From Gluconacetobacter tumulisoli (GTDB lineage: Bacteria > Pseudomonadota > Alphaproteobacteria > Acetobacterales > Acetobacteraceae), in the NCBI RefSeq assembly GCF_014174155.1, contig NZ_JABEQM010000022.1:1-43290 (forward strand): a stretch of DNA of 43,290 nt. Direction: 5' to 3'. Below the pieces are notes generated by a model that saw only the letters and a list, made by a program, of their open reading frames with translations, did no database searches and had not been told where the DNA came from. Below, piece by piece: positions 32,400 through 41,281 of this stretch. Within the stretch, counting starts at the first letter, position 1. Every line of letters begins with the position of its first letter. The translations under genes and the position numbers were made by a program.

Positions 32400-33407
32400 T
32401 CAGCGAATGGTCTTGTCTGTCTGGGATTGCGGCGTGCCGGCACTGGCTTGCCACAGCGCGCGTTCGATCACGCGGGGGGCGAGCCTGAGTTTGGCTGCGT
32501 TGTCGCGGTCCGGCATGGCGCCTTGCAGAAGGCGCTCGGCGACATCGCGGAACAGCGAATGTGAGGGGGGCTTGCCTTCCAGCAGCGCCTCGGCTGCCGG
32601 TACGCACCAGGGCTTCGTCCCCACGCCGCCAAGCGCGATGCGGCCGTGCCGGATGATGCCGTCCTCGATCTGCAGGCCGATGGCCGCCGAGACGATCGCA
32701 AAGGCAAAGGAGAGCCGGTCACGGATTTTGAGATAGGTATGGTGTGGTCCAAAGGACGCGGGGGGCAGGTCGATGGAGGTCACGATTTCGCCCGGTCGCA
32801 GGATGTTGTCGCGCCATGGCGTTTCGCCGGGCAGCCGATGATAGTCGCGTATGGGGACTGATCGTTCGCCTTCCGGTCCGGTGAGGTTGACCGTTGCCTT
32901 CAGGGCGGCGAGCGCGACGCACATGTCCGAGGGGAAGGTGGCGATACAGGCATCGCTGGTTCCCAGGATAGCCATGATCCGGTTGCGGCCGCCGCGCGCG
33001 GAACATCCCGTGCCGGGCGAGCGCTTGTTGCAGGGCATGTCGGGATCATAAAAGTAATGGCAGCGCGTTCTCTGGTTCAGATTGCCGCCATTGGTGGCCA
33101 CGTTCCGGATCTGCGGACTGGCGCCAGCGAGAATGGCCGAGGCCAGAAGTGGGTAACGGTCGGCCACAAGCGGGTGGGCCGCGGTGTCGGCGTTGGTGGC
33201 GAGGGCGCCGAGACGAAGGCCGCCGTCAGGTTGCTCGTCGATATGGTGCATCCCGAGAGCTTTGAGGTCGGCCACATGGGCGGGACGTTCGACATCGGAT
33301 TTCATGAGGTCGATCAGATTGGTCCCGCCTGCGAGGAAGCGCGTGTGTTCCGCACTGTGGCAGGCTTCATCGAGGGTGGCGGGACGGGAATAGGAGAAGC
33401 GTCTCAT
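32400..33407 (-). CDS. paoB: FAD-binding subunit of aldehyde oxidase with extra 4Fe-4S segment (PaoB-like)
   Basis: A 335-residue FAD-binding subunit. FLAGGTNLIDLMK is the FAD pyrophosphate loop, and ATNGGNLNQRTRCHYF follows the second FAD contact. The inserted stretch with RCHYFYDPDMPCNKRSPGTG plus a further Cys supplies the cysteines that hold the additional 4Fe-4S cluster described for E. coli PaoB. It passes electrons from the molybdenum site towards an acceptor. The ATG overlaps the stop of the 2Fe-2S subunit gene as ATGA. Confidence 0.92.
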   Translation of the reverse strand: MRRFSYSRPATLDEACHSAEHTRFLAGGTNLIDLMKSDVERPAHVADLKALGMHHIDEQPDGGLRLGALATNADTAAHPLVADRYPLLASAILAGASPQIRNVATNGGNLNQRTRCHYFYDPDMPCNKRSPGTGCSARGGRNRIMAILGTSDACIATFPSDMCVALAALKATVNLTGPEGERSVPIRDYHRLPGETPWRDNILRPGEIVTSIDLPPASFGPHHTYLKIRDRLSFAFAIVSAAIGLQIEDGIIRHGRIALGGVGTKPWCVPAAEALLEGKPPSHSLFRDVAERLLQGAMPDRDNAAKLRLAPRVIERALWQASAGTPQSQTDKTIR

Positions 33408-33910
33408 GCGGCTTCTCCCGTATGGTTCCGGTTCTGTTGGGCAACGACCTGTTCGATGGCGTCGACGATCCCGTTATAGGCGCCGCACCGGCAGAGATTG
33501 CCGCTCATGAATTCGCGGATCTCTTCGCGGGAATGAGTGTGGCCTTCTGCCAGGAGCGCGACGGCCGACATGATCTGTCCTGGGGTGCAATATCCGCACT
33601 GGAAGGCGTCGGCTTCGATGAATGCCTGCTGCATCGGGTGCAGTTGGCCGTTCGGGCTGAGTCCTTCGATGGTCGTGACCTCGGCGTCGGGGATCGAGAC
33701 GGCAAGCACGAGGCAGCTTTTAACGCGTTTTCCGGCCACCAACACGGTGCATGCGCCGCATTGTCCGCGATCGCACCCTTTTTTTGTGCCCGTAAGATCA
33801 AGCCGTTCCCGGAGCAGGTCCAGAAGGGTGACGGATGGCGGCAGATCGGCAGCATAGGTTTTTCCGTTAATCTGCAGACGGCAGGGGATATCGGCGGAAA
33901 CATCATTCAT
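33404..33910 (-). CDS. paoA: 2Fe-2S subunit of aldehyde oxidase (PaoA-like), without Tat signal
   Basis: A 168-residue iron-sulfur subunit. The plant-type ferredoxin cluster is held by KKGCDRGQCGACTVL and a later Cys (VKSCLVL); the second cluster by FQCGYCTPGQ and LCRCGAYNGIV. All eight cysteines are present. E. coli PaoA starts with a Tat signal that exports the complex; here the protein begins directly with a short polar segment and the ferredoxin domain, so the enzyme is predicted cytoplasmic. It is the first gene of the three-gene operon and is divergent from the ThDP enzyme gene across 193 bases. Confidence 0.93.
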   Translation of the reverse strand: MNDVSADIPCRLQINGKTYAADLPPSVTLLDLLRERLDLTGTKKGCDRGQCGACTVLVAGKRVKSCLVLAVSIPDAEVTTIEGLSPNGQLHPMQQAFIEADAFQCGYCTPGQIMSAVALLAEGHTHSREEIREFMSGNLCRCGAYNGIVDAIEQVVAQQNRNHTGEAA

Positions 33911-34103
33911 TGGGTCGCTCCGGTAGGCGGCATGGTCTTGAGGCTAAGAGGCTCAGTGCCTGCAGGTTGCGCTCTGTCATGCGAAAAGTGAGGGAAGAAG
34001 GCGGTTTTTCTTATCGGAACGCCCGGCGACCAGCCCTCGAAGCAGGAGGGAACCGGCCCGAATGCCCGGCGTTGGCCAAATGAAGCCGGGAGGAGACCCC
34101 GAA

Positions 34104-35891
34104 ATGAACGTCAGTGAATTTCTCTGGAAACGCCTCCGGGAGTGGGGCCTCAGGCGTGCCTATGGCTATCCGGGTGATGGCGCTGGAGGCATCGATGTTG
34201 CGCTTCAGCGGGAAGTGGATGCAGGGAACGTCGAATATGTGCAGGTGCGCCACGAAGAGATGGCGGCGTTCATGGCAACGGCCCATGCCAAATTCACCGG
34301 GCAGGTGGGGCTGTGTTTCGCCACGTCGGGGCCCGGTGCGATTCACCTTCTGAACGGGCTTTATGATGCCAAGCTCGATCACGTGGGCGTTGTGGCGATC
34401 ATGGGCCAGCAGGCACGGACGGCCATCGGGTCGAGCTATCAGCAGGAGGTCGATCTTCAATCGCTGTGCAAGGATGTGGCGTCTGAATACATCGTGACGG
34501 TGACCGAGCCGTCGCAGATGCGGCATGCCATCGATCGTGCCGTACGCATCGCGCGTGACAAACGATCGCCCACGGTCGTCATCGTGCCCAATGACCTGCA
34601 GGAGCTACCCTATTCAGACCCGCCGATGGCGCATGGGTCGACCCATACGGGCATTGGCACGACGATCGGCAGCAAAGTGCCTGAGGAAGCCGGTCTGCGC
34701 GCCGCGGCCGAGCTTCTCAACGCGGGCAAGAAGGTTGCGATCCTTGCGGGGGCGGGCGCCCTTGAGGCAACCGACGCGTTGCTGGAAGTCGCCGAAATCC
34801 TTGGGGCGGGGATCGCCAAGGCGCTTCTTGGAAAAGCCGCCGTTCCGGACGAGTTGCCATTCGTCACGGGTTCGATCGGCCTGCTGGGGACGAAACCCTC
34901 ATGGGACCTCATGAAGGAGTGCGACACGTTCCTGATGGTGGGGTCGTCGTTTCCCTATAGCGAATTTCTGCCGAAGCCAGGTCAGGCACGCGGGGTGCAG
35001 ATCGATATCAACGGCGCGAACCTTTCCCTGCGTTATCCCATGGACGTCAATCTCCAGGGCGACAGTGCCGCGACGCTACGGGCATTGATCCCACTGCTGC
35101 GGCGCAACAATGACAGGTCGTGGCGTACGCAGATCGAGAAGGAAGTCGCCGGGTGGTGGAAAGTGCTGGAAGCGCGGGCCATGAACGAGGCCAGGCCGCT
35201 CAACCCGCAGCGTGTGTTCTGGGAGCTTTCGCCGCGTCTGCCGGAGAACGCCATCATCACTGCTGATTCGGGTTCCGTCGCCAACTGGTACGCTCGGGAT
35301 CTCAGGATGCGTCGGGGTATGAAGGCTTCTCTCTCCGGCGGTCTGGCTTCGCTTGGGGCGGGGACGCCTTATGCGATGGCGGGCAAGATGGCCTATCCGG
35401 AGCGCACCGTCATTGCCTGCATGGGCGACGGGGCCATGCAGATGAACGGTCTGAACGTCATGATCACGATTTCCAAATACTGGAAACAATGGTCCAACCC
35501 GAAGCTGATCGTTCTGGTGCTGAACAATCAGGATCTCAATCAGGTGACGTGGGAGGAGCGTATCCAACTCGGCGAGGGAAAGACGGTGTCGACGCAGTCG
35601 ATTCCTGATTTTCCTTATCACAAATATGCAGAATTACTGGGTCTGAAGGGTATTTATGTTGACAATCCCGAGGGGGTCGCCGCCGCTTGGGAAGAAGCCC
35701 TGAGTGCCGACCGTCCGGTTATTCTGGAAGCACGTACCGACCCCAATGTGCCGCCTCTTCCGCCCCATATCACCCTGCAGCAGGCCAAGGCCTTTCTTTC
35801 CTCGCTCCCTACCGAGCCTGAGCGTGCCAGTGTCATTCTCAGTTCGGCCAAGGAAATGCTGGCTTCCATCCTGCCCTCCAGGAAATCGTGA
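34104..35891 (+). CDS. ThDP-dependent enzyme (pyruvate oxidase/acetolactate synthase type)
   Basis: A 595-residue thiamine diphosphate enzyme. The N-terminal PYR domain has VQVRHEEMAAFMATA with the activating Glu (E51), the middle domain has KKVAILAGAGALEATD, and the PP domain has VIACMGDGAMQMNGLNVMIT followed by VLVLNNQDL, the GDG-to-NN cofactor motif. The family covers pyruvate oxidase, oxalyl-CoA decarboxylase and acetolactate synthase; the exact reaction cannot be read. Start: GGAGGAG eight bases before ATG 34104. The next gene starts inside the stop codon (GTGA), so the two are co-translated. A 2-oxo acid substrate from the enolase-type neighbour is a reasonable guess. Confidence 0.92.
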   Translation: MNVSEFLWKRLREWGLRRAYGYPGDGAGGIDVALQREVDAGNVEYVQVRHEEMAAFMATAHAKFTGQVGLCFATSGPGAIHLLNGLYDAKLDHVGVVAIMGQQARTAIGSSYQQEVDLQSLCKDVASEYIVTVTEPSQMRHAIDRAVRIARDKRSPTVVIVPNDLQELPYSDPPMAHGSTHTGIGTTIGSKVPEEAGLRAAAELLNAGKKVAILAGAGALEATDALLEVAEILGAGIAKALLGKAAVPDELPFVTGSIGLLGTKPSWDLMKECDTFLMVGSSFPYSEFLPKPGQARGVQIDINGANLSLRYPMDVNLQGDSAATLRALIPLLRRNNDRSWRTQIEKEVAGWWKVLEARAMNEARPLNPQRVFWELSPRLPENAIITADSGSVANWYARDLRMRRGMKASLSGGLASLGAGTPYAMAGKMAYPERTVIACMGDGAMQMNGLNVMITISKYWKQWSNPKLIVLVLNNQDLNQVTWEERIQLGEGKTVSTQSIPDFPYHKYAELLGLKGIYVDNPEGVAAAWEEALSADRPVILEARTDPNVPPLPPHITLQQAKAFLSSLPTEPERASVILSSAKEMLASILPSRKS

Positions 35892-36991
35892 GCCGTCCGG
35901 ATTGCCAGATTGACGGCGTCACGGCGCAAGCTTTTACGCTTCCGACCGACGCCCCGGAAGCCGACGGCACGATGGCGTGGTCGGCCACGACGATCATCGT
36001 CGTGCATGTCACGGCCGGGGATTGCGTGGGCCTCGGCTACACCTATTCCGACGCCTCGGTGGCATGCTTGATCGAGGGGGCGCTGAAGCAGGTAATTGTC
36101 GGGAGCGATCCCTTGTCCCCGGCGAAGCTGTGGGATGCGCTTCACGCGGCCGTTCGCAATATGGGCCGTGCCGGCATCGCGGCCAATGCGATCTCTGCGG
36201 TTGACACGGCGGTATGGGACCTGAAGGCGAAGCTGCTGGATCTGCCGCTGGCCGTCCTGCTCGGAGCCAGACGAGAGAGCGTCGAGATTTACGGCAGTGG
36301 AGGTTTCACGACCTATTCCGACGCGCAGCTTGAGGAGCAACTCCGGGACTGGGTGCAACGGGGCGGGTGTCGTGCCGTCAAGATCAAGGTGGGCACCGAT
36401 CAAGCCCGCGATCCGCATCGTCTCGACATCGCGCGCCGAGTCATAGGCGATGCGGCGCTCTTCATGGATGCCAATGGCGCTCTGGCCGTTACACAAGCCA
36501 TCGCGTTTGGGCGTATGGCAATGGAGGTGCATGGCGTCCGCTGGTTCGAGGAGCCTGTTTCTTCGGATGATCTCGAAGGCCTTGCCGCGATACGCGCCCA
36601 TCTTCCGGCGCCGATGGAGTTGGCGGCCGGCGAGTATATCTACGATCTCGATAACGCACGGACTCTTCTGAGCCATCATGCCGTGGACGTCCTGCAGGCG
36701 GATCTTACGCGATGCGGGGGCGTTACCGGACTGTTGCGTGTGGCCGATCTGGCGGATAGCTTCCACATTCCATTTTCGGCACATTGCGCGCCGGCTCTGC
36801 ATCTGCATGCGCTGTGTGCGGTCCGTGATCTGCGGCATCTTGAATGGTTTCACGATCATGTCCTGATCGAACAGCGCCTGTTCGATGGCGCGCCGGTCCC
36901 TGGCAATGGGCGGATCGGCCCGGATCTGACGCGTCCGGGCTGTGGCCTTACGTTCAAACATGCCGACGCCGCGCCGTTCGCGGTCAGCTAG
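35888..36991 (+). CDS. Enolase-superfamily enzyme (mandelate racemase/muconate lactonizing type)
   Basis: A 367-residue acid-sugar dehydratase-like or racemase-like enzyme. The catalytic set can be placed: KIKVGT (K165 and K167), MDANGAL (D194, N196), FEEPVSSDD (E221), AAGEYIY (E249) and FSAHCAPALH (H299). The K-x-K with a His near the end fits members that abstract a proton alpha to a carboxylate, as in mandelate racemase and sugar-acid dehydratases. The start is GTG, overlapping the previous stop as GTGA. Cytoplasmic. The substrate is unknown; the neighbours suggest a sugar acid. Confidence 0.9.
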   Translation: MSRPDCQIDGVTAQAFTLPTDAPEADGTMAWSATTIIVVHVTAGDCVGLGYTYSDASVACLIEGALKQVIVGSDPLSPAKLWDALHAAVRNMGRAGIAANAISAVDTAVWDLKAKLLDLPLAVLLGARRESVEIYGSGGFTTYSDAQLEEQLRDWVQRGGCRAVKIKVGTDQARDPHRLDIARRVIGDAALFMDANGALAVTQAIAFGRMAMEVHGVRWFEEPVSSDDLEGLAAIRAHLPAPMELAAGEYIYDLDNARTLLSHHAVDVLQADLTRCGGVTGLLRVADLADSFHIPFSAHCAPALHLHALCAVRDLRHLEWFHDHVLIEQRLFDGAPVPGNGRIGPDLTRPGCGLTFKHADAAPFAVS

Positions 36992-37005
36992 AAGGGACTG
37001 GACGC

Positions 37006-37977
37006 ATGGCCAATACCGCCAGCCCTGATGGCGCGCCGCGTGCGGCGCTGGCGTTGCTCGGCTCTCTGACGGGCGTAGCGCTCGTCGCGGCGTTGCATTC
37101 GCGTTCTCCCGCGCCCGCGACGCGGCCGTCGATGAAAGCGCCGGCGCCCGATCCTGCGGCGGCCAATCGTGCGGCACGGCGCCTTAACCGGGCCGCGGGG
37201 ACCCTTGCGGCATCTGTCCTGCTTGACAGCGCGGTGGAGCACTATCGGGGACAGTTCGAGAACAGGATGATGTACACACCGTTGGTGACCGCTGCCATGG
37301 CGCTGGGCGTCAGTGCGCATGGCACGATGGATCAGCGCCAGACATCCCACATGGTGCGTGACACGGTCTATCTTCTGACCGCCCTTGTGGGCGTCATCGG
37401 CACTGGCTTTCATCTGTACAATGTCCGCAGGAAGGTTGGCGGCATTTCGTGGCAGAACCTGTTTTACGGCGCACCGGTCGGCGCACCGATGGCGATCGGG
37501 CTTTCCGGCCTGCTCGGCTATCTGTCGGAGCGGGTGCGTGAGACACCGCCGGGACAGAGGCCGATGATCTGGGGGCTGCCGGCCGGGCGTGCCGTCGGTG
37601 TTGCTTCGGGCCTGGGCATGGCCGGGACGGTCGGCGAAGCCGGGCTGCTGCATTTTCGCGGCAGGTTTCACGATCCGTTCATGTATCTGCCGGTGGCGAT
37701 GCCGCCGGTTGCCGCGTTGGCTCTGGGCCGGAGCGCGCTCGGCCCGACGGGGGAGGATCGGCGGGCCACGCGGTGGTGGTTGCGGGCCACCGCGATCCTG
37801 GGCCTGTCGGGAACTGTCTTTCATGCCATTGGTGTCGGGCGTGACATGGGCGGATGGCGCAACTGGCAGCAGAACATCCTCAACGGACCGCCGATTCCCG
37901 CGCCCCCGGCTTTTACAGGACTGGCCCTTGCGGGGCTGGCGGCACTGGGACTGCTGGAGGATCATCCGGATGACTGA
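37006..37977 (+). CDS. Integral membrane protein, unrecognised, in dehydrogenase operon
   Basis: A 323-residue protein with about six to eight predicted membrane helices. The N-terminal helix (about 12-31) is followed by a Pro/Ala-rich polar linker; later segments include TPLVTAAMALGVSAHG, TVYLLTALVGVIGTGFHLYN and VAMPPVAALALG. His residues lie next to several helices (GFHLYN, VFHAIG, LLHFRG), but there is no CxxCH haem motif. The family is not recognised. GAAGGGA precedes the ATG, and its stop overlaps the start of the subunit 3 gene, so it is tied to the flavin dehydrogenase. It might anchor that enzyme or pass electrons to quinone; both are inference. Confidence 0.75.
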   Translation: MANTASPDGAPRAALALLGSLTGVALVAALHSRSPAPATRPSMKAPAPDPAAANRAARRLNRAAGTLAASVLLDSAVEHYRGQFENRMMYTPLVTAAMALGVSAHGTMDQRQTSHMVRDTVYLLTALVGVIGTGFHLYNVRRKVGGISWQNLFYGAPVGAPMAIGLSGLLGYLSERVRETPPGQRPMIWGLPAGRAVGVASGLGMAGTVGEAGLLHFRGRFHDPFMYLPVAMPPVAALALGRSALGPTGEDRRATRWWLRATAILGLSGTVFHAIGVGRDMGGWRNWQQNILNGPPIPAPPAFTGLALAGLAALGLLEDHPDD

Positions 37978-38617
37978 CCGTGACCGCTATCCCGGGTACG
38001 ACGTGCTGGCCAAGAGGCATTCATTGTCGTGGAACGACGCGACCCGCAAGGCCATGGATGCGCGTCTCGGCGTTCCGCGTGAGCCGCGTTTCCTTTCGCA
38101 GGCGGAGTGGGCCACGCTTGTGGCGATCTGTGAGCGCATTGTTCCCCAGCCGACGAGCCGTCCGCCCGTGCCGCTGGCTGGGTATATCGACCAGAAGCTG
38201 AATGATGATGCCCGCAGCGGGTTTCGGAACGCCGCCCTGCCGCCGCAGCGCGAGGCGTGGAAGAAGGGACTCGCGGCATTCGAGGCCGAGGCCCGCCTGC
38301 GCCATGATATGTCTTTCCATTGCCTGGATGGGGAGCGGCAGGACGAACTGTTGCGTTGTGCGGAGGCCGGCCGGTCGGATGCCTCGGCGTGGGATGGCAT
38401 GGAGGCGTCGCTGTTCTTTTCGGAACACGTCATGAACGACATCATCGCGGCCTACTACGCCCACCCCACCAGTTGGAACGAGATCGGTTTCGGCGGTCCC
38501 GCCGGTCCGCGCGGCTATGTGCGGATGCGCCGCAACCGGCGCGATCCATGGGAGCCGGTCGAGGCCGGGTCGGGCGATGAGGCGCGAGTCCGCAGGGAGA
38601 ACATGCGTGTCCGATGA
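37970..38617 (+). CDS. Gluconate 2-dehydrogenase subunit 3 family protein
   Basis: A 215-residue protein of the gluconate 2-dehydrogenase gamma-subunit family. The central region FLSQAEWATLVAICERIVPQ followed by a Pro-rich stretch and IDQKL is the family pattern. In related enzymes this small subunit carries a Tat signal and helps export and mature the flavin subunit. Here no twin-arginine leader is visible; it starts MTDRDRYPGYDVLAKRHSL. The gene overlaps the upstream membrane protein by eight bases and the GMC gene by about eleven, so it is part of one operon. Confidence 0.85.
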   Translation: MTDRDRYPGYDVLAKRHSLSWNDATRKAMDARLGVPREPRFLSQAEWATLVAICERIVPQPTSRPPVPLAGYIDQKLNDDARSGFRNAALPPQREAWKKGLAAFEAEARLRHDMSFHCLDGERQDELLRCAEAGRSDASAWDGMEASLFFSEHVMNDIIAAYYAHPTSWNEIGFGGPAGPRGYVRMRRNRRDPWEPVEAGSGDEARVRRENMRVR

Positions 38618-40256
38618 TCCGATGACCACGCCAAGGGCCATGCGCGGCCGGGCGCCGGACGTCTTTCATCCGGGCGGCTGGGTACCGATGAAGGAATATC
38701 CGCAGCGTGAACCGGTGGATTTCGTTGTGATCGGGACGGGGGCAGGGGGTGGTCCGCTCATCGCGCGCCTCGCGGAGCGGGGATATGCGGTGATCGGCTT
38801 CGATGCCGGCCCGTATTTCCGGCCTCTTGAGGATTTCGCCTCGGATGAAACCAGTCAGAGCCAGCTTTTCTGGACGGATGAAAGGCTGGTTGACGGTGCC
38901 AATCCGCTTAGACTGGGTTCCAATAACAGCGGCAGGGCCGTCGGCGGCTCGACCGTGCATTATGCCATGGTATCGCTTCGTTTCCGTCCTGAGTGGTTCA
39001 AGTCGCGTACGCTTCTTGGCTATGGTGCTGACTGGCCGCTCGACTGGCAGGAGATGTGGCGTTATTACGCCCAGGCGGAGCGCGACCTGGCCATTGCCGG
39101 GCCGGTTTCCTACCCGTGGGGCCCGAAGCGGCCCCGCTACCCCTATCGTGCTCACGAAATCAATGGGGCCGCGGAGGTTCTGGCGCGTGGTGCCGAGGCC
39201 ATGGGCTATCAATGGGCGGAAACGCCGCTTGCAACGGTTTCGGCGCCGCGCGGAGAATCTCCCCCCTGCGTCTACCGTGGCTTCTGCCGCGTGGGCTGCT
39301 CGACCAATGCCAAGCAGAGCCAGCTTGTCACGTATATTCCGCGTGCGCTCGCGGCGGGCGCCGAGATCCGTGACCTTGCGATGGTCGGGCGGATCGCGGT
39401 CGATGCGGCTGGCCGGGCATGCGGCGTTCACTATCATCGCAATGGAGCGTGGCATTTCCAGGCCGCCAGAAACGTCATCGTGGCGGGTTATGCGATCGAG
39501 ACGCCGCGGCTGCTGCTCAACTCCGCGACCGATCGGTTCCCGGAGGGACTGGCCAACGGTTCGGGTCTCGTGGGCCGGTATCTGATGACGCAGTCCAATC
39601 AGGCCGTCTATGGCGTGATGGACGAGATCGTCCGATGGAACAAGGGGCCGCCGTCACTGACCATCACGGAGCACTGGAACTACGAGGACAGGAAGGATTT
39701 CCACGGAGGCTATTGTTGGATGGCGCAGGGCCCGTTGCCGGTCGAGTGGTCGGCCGCCTTGTCCGGTTCCCGCAGGCTCTGGGGTGCGGCACTGCGGGAA
39801 AAGATGGGGGACTACAACCATCAGGTCGGGCTGAAGATGGTGGGCGAAATGTTGCCCCATTTCGACAACCGGGTTTCCCTTGCCGATGAGACCGATCGGT
39901 ATGGCCTGCCCATCGCCCGCGTGACCTATTCCTGGCACGATAACGACAAGGCGATGATCCAGCACGCTCTTGGTGAAATGCAACGCAGCCTGGAACTGGT
40001 GGGGGCCAGGGACATATGGCGGCAGGAGAATGATACGAACCATCTGGCGGGCACCGCGCGGATGGGATCGGATGGAAAGAGCAGTGTGGTGGATGCGGAT
40101 TGCAGAAGCTGGGATATCCCCAATCTGTGGATCTGTGACGGATCGGTGTTCCCGACGACGGGTGGTGTCAATCCGTCACTGACGATCACGGCCATTGCAT
40201 TGCGGACGGCGGACCGGATCTGCGAGCTCCATCGCGCGGGGGATCTGCGTTTCTGA
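38607..40256 (+). CDS. GMC-family flavin oxidoreductase (gluconate dehydrogenase large-subunit type)
   Basis: A 549-residue FAD enzyme that oxidises alcohol or sugar groups. The FAD loop is FVVIGTGAGGGPLIARLAER, and GRAVGGSTVHYAMVSLRF is the GMC signature 1 region. The C-terminal part has NHLAGTARMGSD with the catalytic His, and GVNPSLTITAIALRTADRI. A Cys cluster in PPCVYRGFCRVGCSTNAK (C-x5-C-x3-C) lies where FAD-dependent glucose dehydrogenases hold a 3Fe-4S cluster. Start: GTG 38607, chosen because GGGAG lies seven bases upstream; ATG 38622 is the alternative. The usual cytochrome c partner gene does not follow. Confidence 0.92.
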   Translation: MSDDPMTTPRAMRGRAPDVFHPGGWVPMKEYPQREPVDFVVIGTGAGGGPLIARLAERGYAVIGFDAGPYFRPLEDFASDETSQSQLFWTDERLVDGANPLRLGSNNSGRAVGGSTVHYAMVSLRFRPEWFKSRTLLGYGADWPLDWQEMWRYYAQAERDLAIAGPVSYPWGPKRPRYPYRAHEINGAAEVLARGAEAMGYQWAETPLATVSAPRGESPPCVYRGFCRVGCSTNAKQSQLVTYIPRALAAGAEIRDLAMVGRIAVDAAGRACGVHYHRNGAWHFQAARNVIVAGYAIETPRLLLNSATDRFPEGLANGSGLVGRYLMTQSNQAVYGVMDEIVRWNKGPPSLTITEHWNYEDRKDFHGGYCWMAQGPLPVEWSAALSGSRRLWGAALREKMGDYNHQVGLKMVGEMLPHFDNRVSLADETDRYGLPIARVTYSWHDNDKAMIQHALGEMQRSLELVGARDIWRQENDTNHLAGTARMGSDGKSSVVDADCRSWDIPNLWICDGSVFPTTGGVNPSLTITAIALRTADRICELHRAGDLRF

Positions 40257-40445
40257 CATCTGTGGTGGTTCTGTGTGTGCGAGTGGGGAGTGCCTGCGGA
40301 AGCGCCCCCTTGCGCCATCATCGCGGACCGACTGTCGATGATCCCGAGCGCCCCGTTCGCCGCTGTATCCTGGAACGCAACTCCGGGAGGTGAGAGCGCT
40401 TATAGCGGCACGGAGCACGGCTCATGTTGCCGGAAAGGATAGACA

Positions 40446-41240
40446 ATGTCATTCCTTCATAGCTTGACCTGTCGTCGCTGTTTTAACCGTACGCTTGCCG
40501 CAGCGGTTGTTGCCACTCCGTTTGCGGCAATCGCCGGGCGCAGTGCCAATGCGGCGGACAAGACGCTGACACCTGTTCCCGGCAGCCCGAAATCGGTTCG
40601 GAGTCATATTCTCGACACGGCCGCCGATGCCCTGCAGGTCAAAAAACCGATTGATGCGATGAGTGAGTATCTGAATGGATTCCATTTTTATGCCGACGAT
40701 ATGGGCCGCCAGGTCGAAGCCAATCATTTCTGCACCCATCTGACCGAGGATTTCCATCAATGCGTCATTTATGAAGCCAATCAGCCCAATGCGAAGCTCA
40801 TTGGAATTGAATATATTGTCAGCGAGCGGATATTTAAAACGCTTCCTGAAGAAGAGAAGAAATTGTGGCATAGTCATCAATATGAGGTAAAGTCCGGGAT
40901 GCTTGTCGCTCCGGGCGTTCCCAATCCGGGCGAGCATGCCTTTATGGCTGATCTCGTGACCACTTATGGGAAAACGTGGCATACTTGGCAAATAGACCGG
41001 GATCATGATTTTCCCTTTGGCATTCCCCAACTGATGATGGGATTTACCAAAGATGGTCAGGTCCGGCAGTCTTTTCTGGATGATCGGGACCGGCGCTTCG
41101 ATCTGTCCTATCAGAATGAGAAAAAGAACCGGGCCGATATACCGACGCCGGAAATCGTGCCTGGAGCGAACTCATGGCAGGGTGGAACGACAATGCAATT
41201 GCAGCTTGTAGAAATGCCGGTAAAGAATCTGAGGGGATAA
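40446..41240 (+). CDS. DUF1264/OBAP-like secreted protein
   Basis: A 264-residue protein of the DUF1264 family, relatives of plant oil-body-associated proteins (OBAP). An N-terminal export signal (about residues 1-36, CRRCFNRTLAAAVVATPFAA region, ending ANA) is followed by the conserved core: HFCTHLTEDFHQCVIY, LIGIEYIVSERIF, LPEEEKKLWHSHQYEVKSGM, and TYGKTWHTWQIDRD. The His-rich conserved positions suggest metal binding, but the function is unknown. It follows the GMC gene after 189 bases and is less GC-rich than its neighbours. The sequence is convergent with the GH15 gene. Confidence 0.88.
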   Translation: MSFLHSLTCRRCFNRTLAAAVVATPFAAIAGRSANAADKTLTPVPGSPKSVRSHILDTAADALQVKKPIDAMSEYLNGFHFYADDMGRQVEANHFCTHLTEDFHQCVIYEANQPNAKLIGIEYIVSERIFKTLPEEEKKLWHSHQYEVKSGMLVAPGVPNPGEHAFMADLVTTYGKTWHTWQIDRDHDFPFGIPQLMMGFTKDGQVRQSFLDDRDRRFDLSYQNEKKNRADIPTPEIVPGANSWQGGTTMQLQLVEMPVKNLRG

Positions 41241-41281
41241 TTCAGGAAGCAGGACCGTGCTCCAGCGTCATCATTGCTCTC

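Noticed and set aside
31002-32564. A 520-codon plus-strand frame opposite paoC
   Set aside because: It is the antisense shadow of a GC-rich gene with full family motifs; the shadow has no recognisable domain.
35654-37177. A 507-codon minus-strand frame opposite the ThDP and enolase-type genes
   Set aside because: Arg-, Gln- and His-rich antisense shadow of two well-supported genes.
40257-40445. General-stress (EcfG-type) promoter near GGAAC before the OBAP gene
   Set aside because: A GGAAC occurs but no CGTT was found at the expected distance; other GGAAC sites in the window failed the same test.
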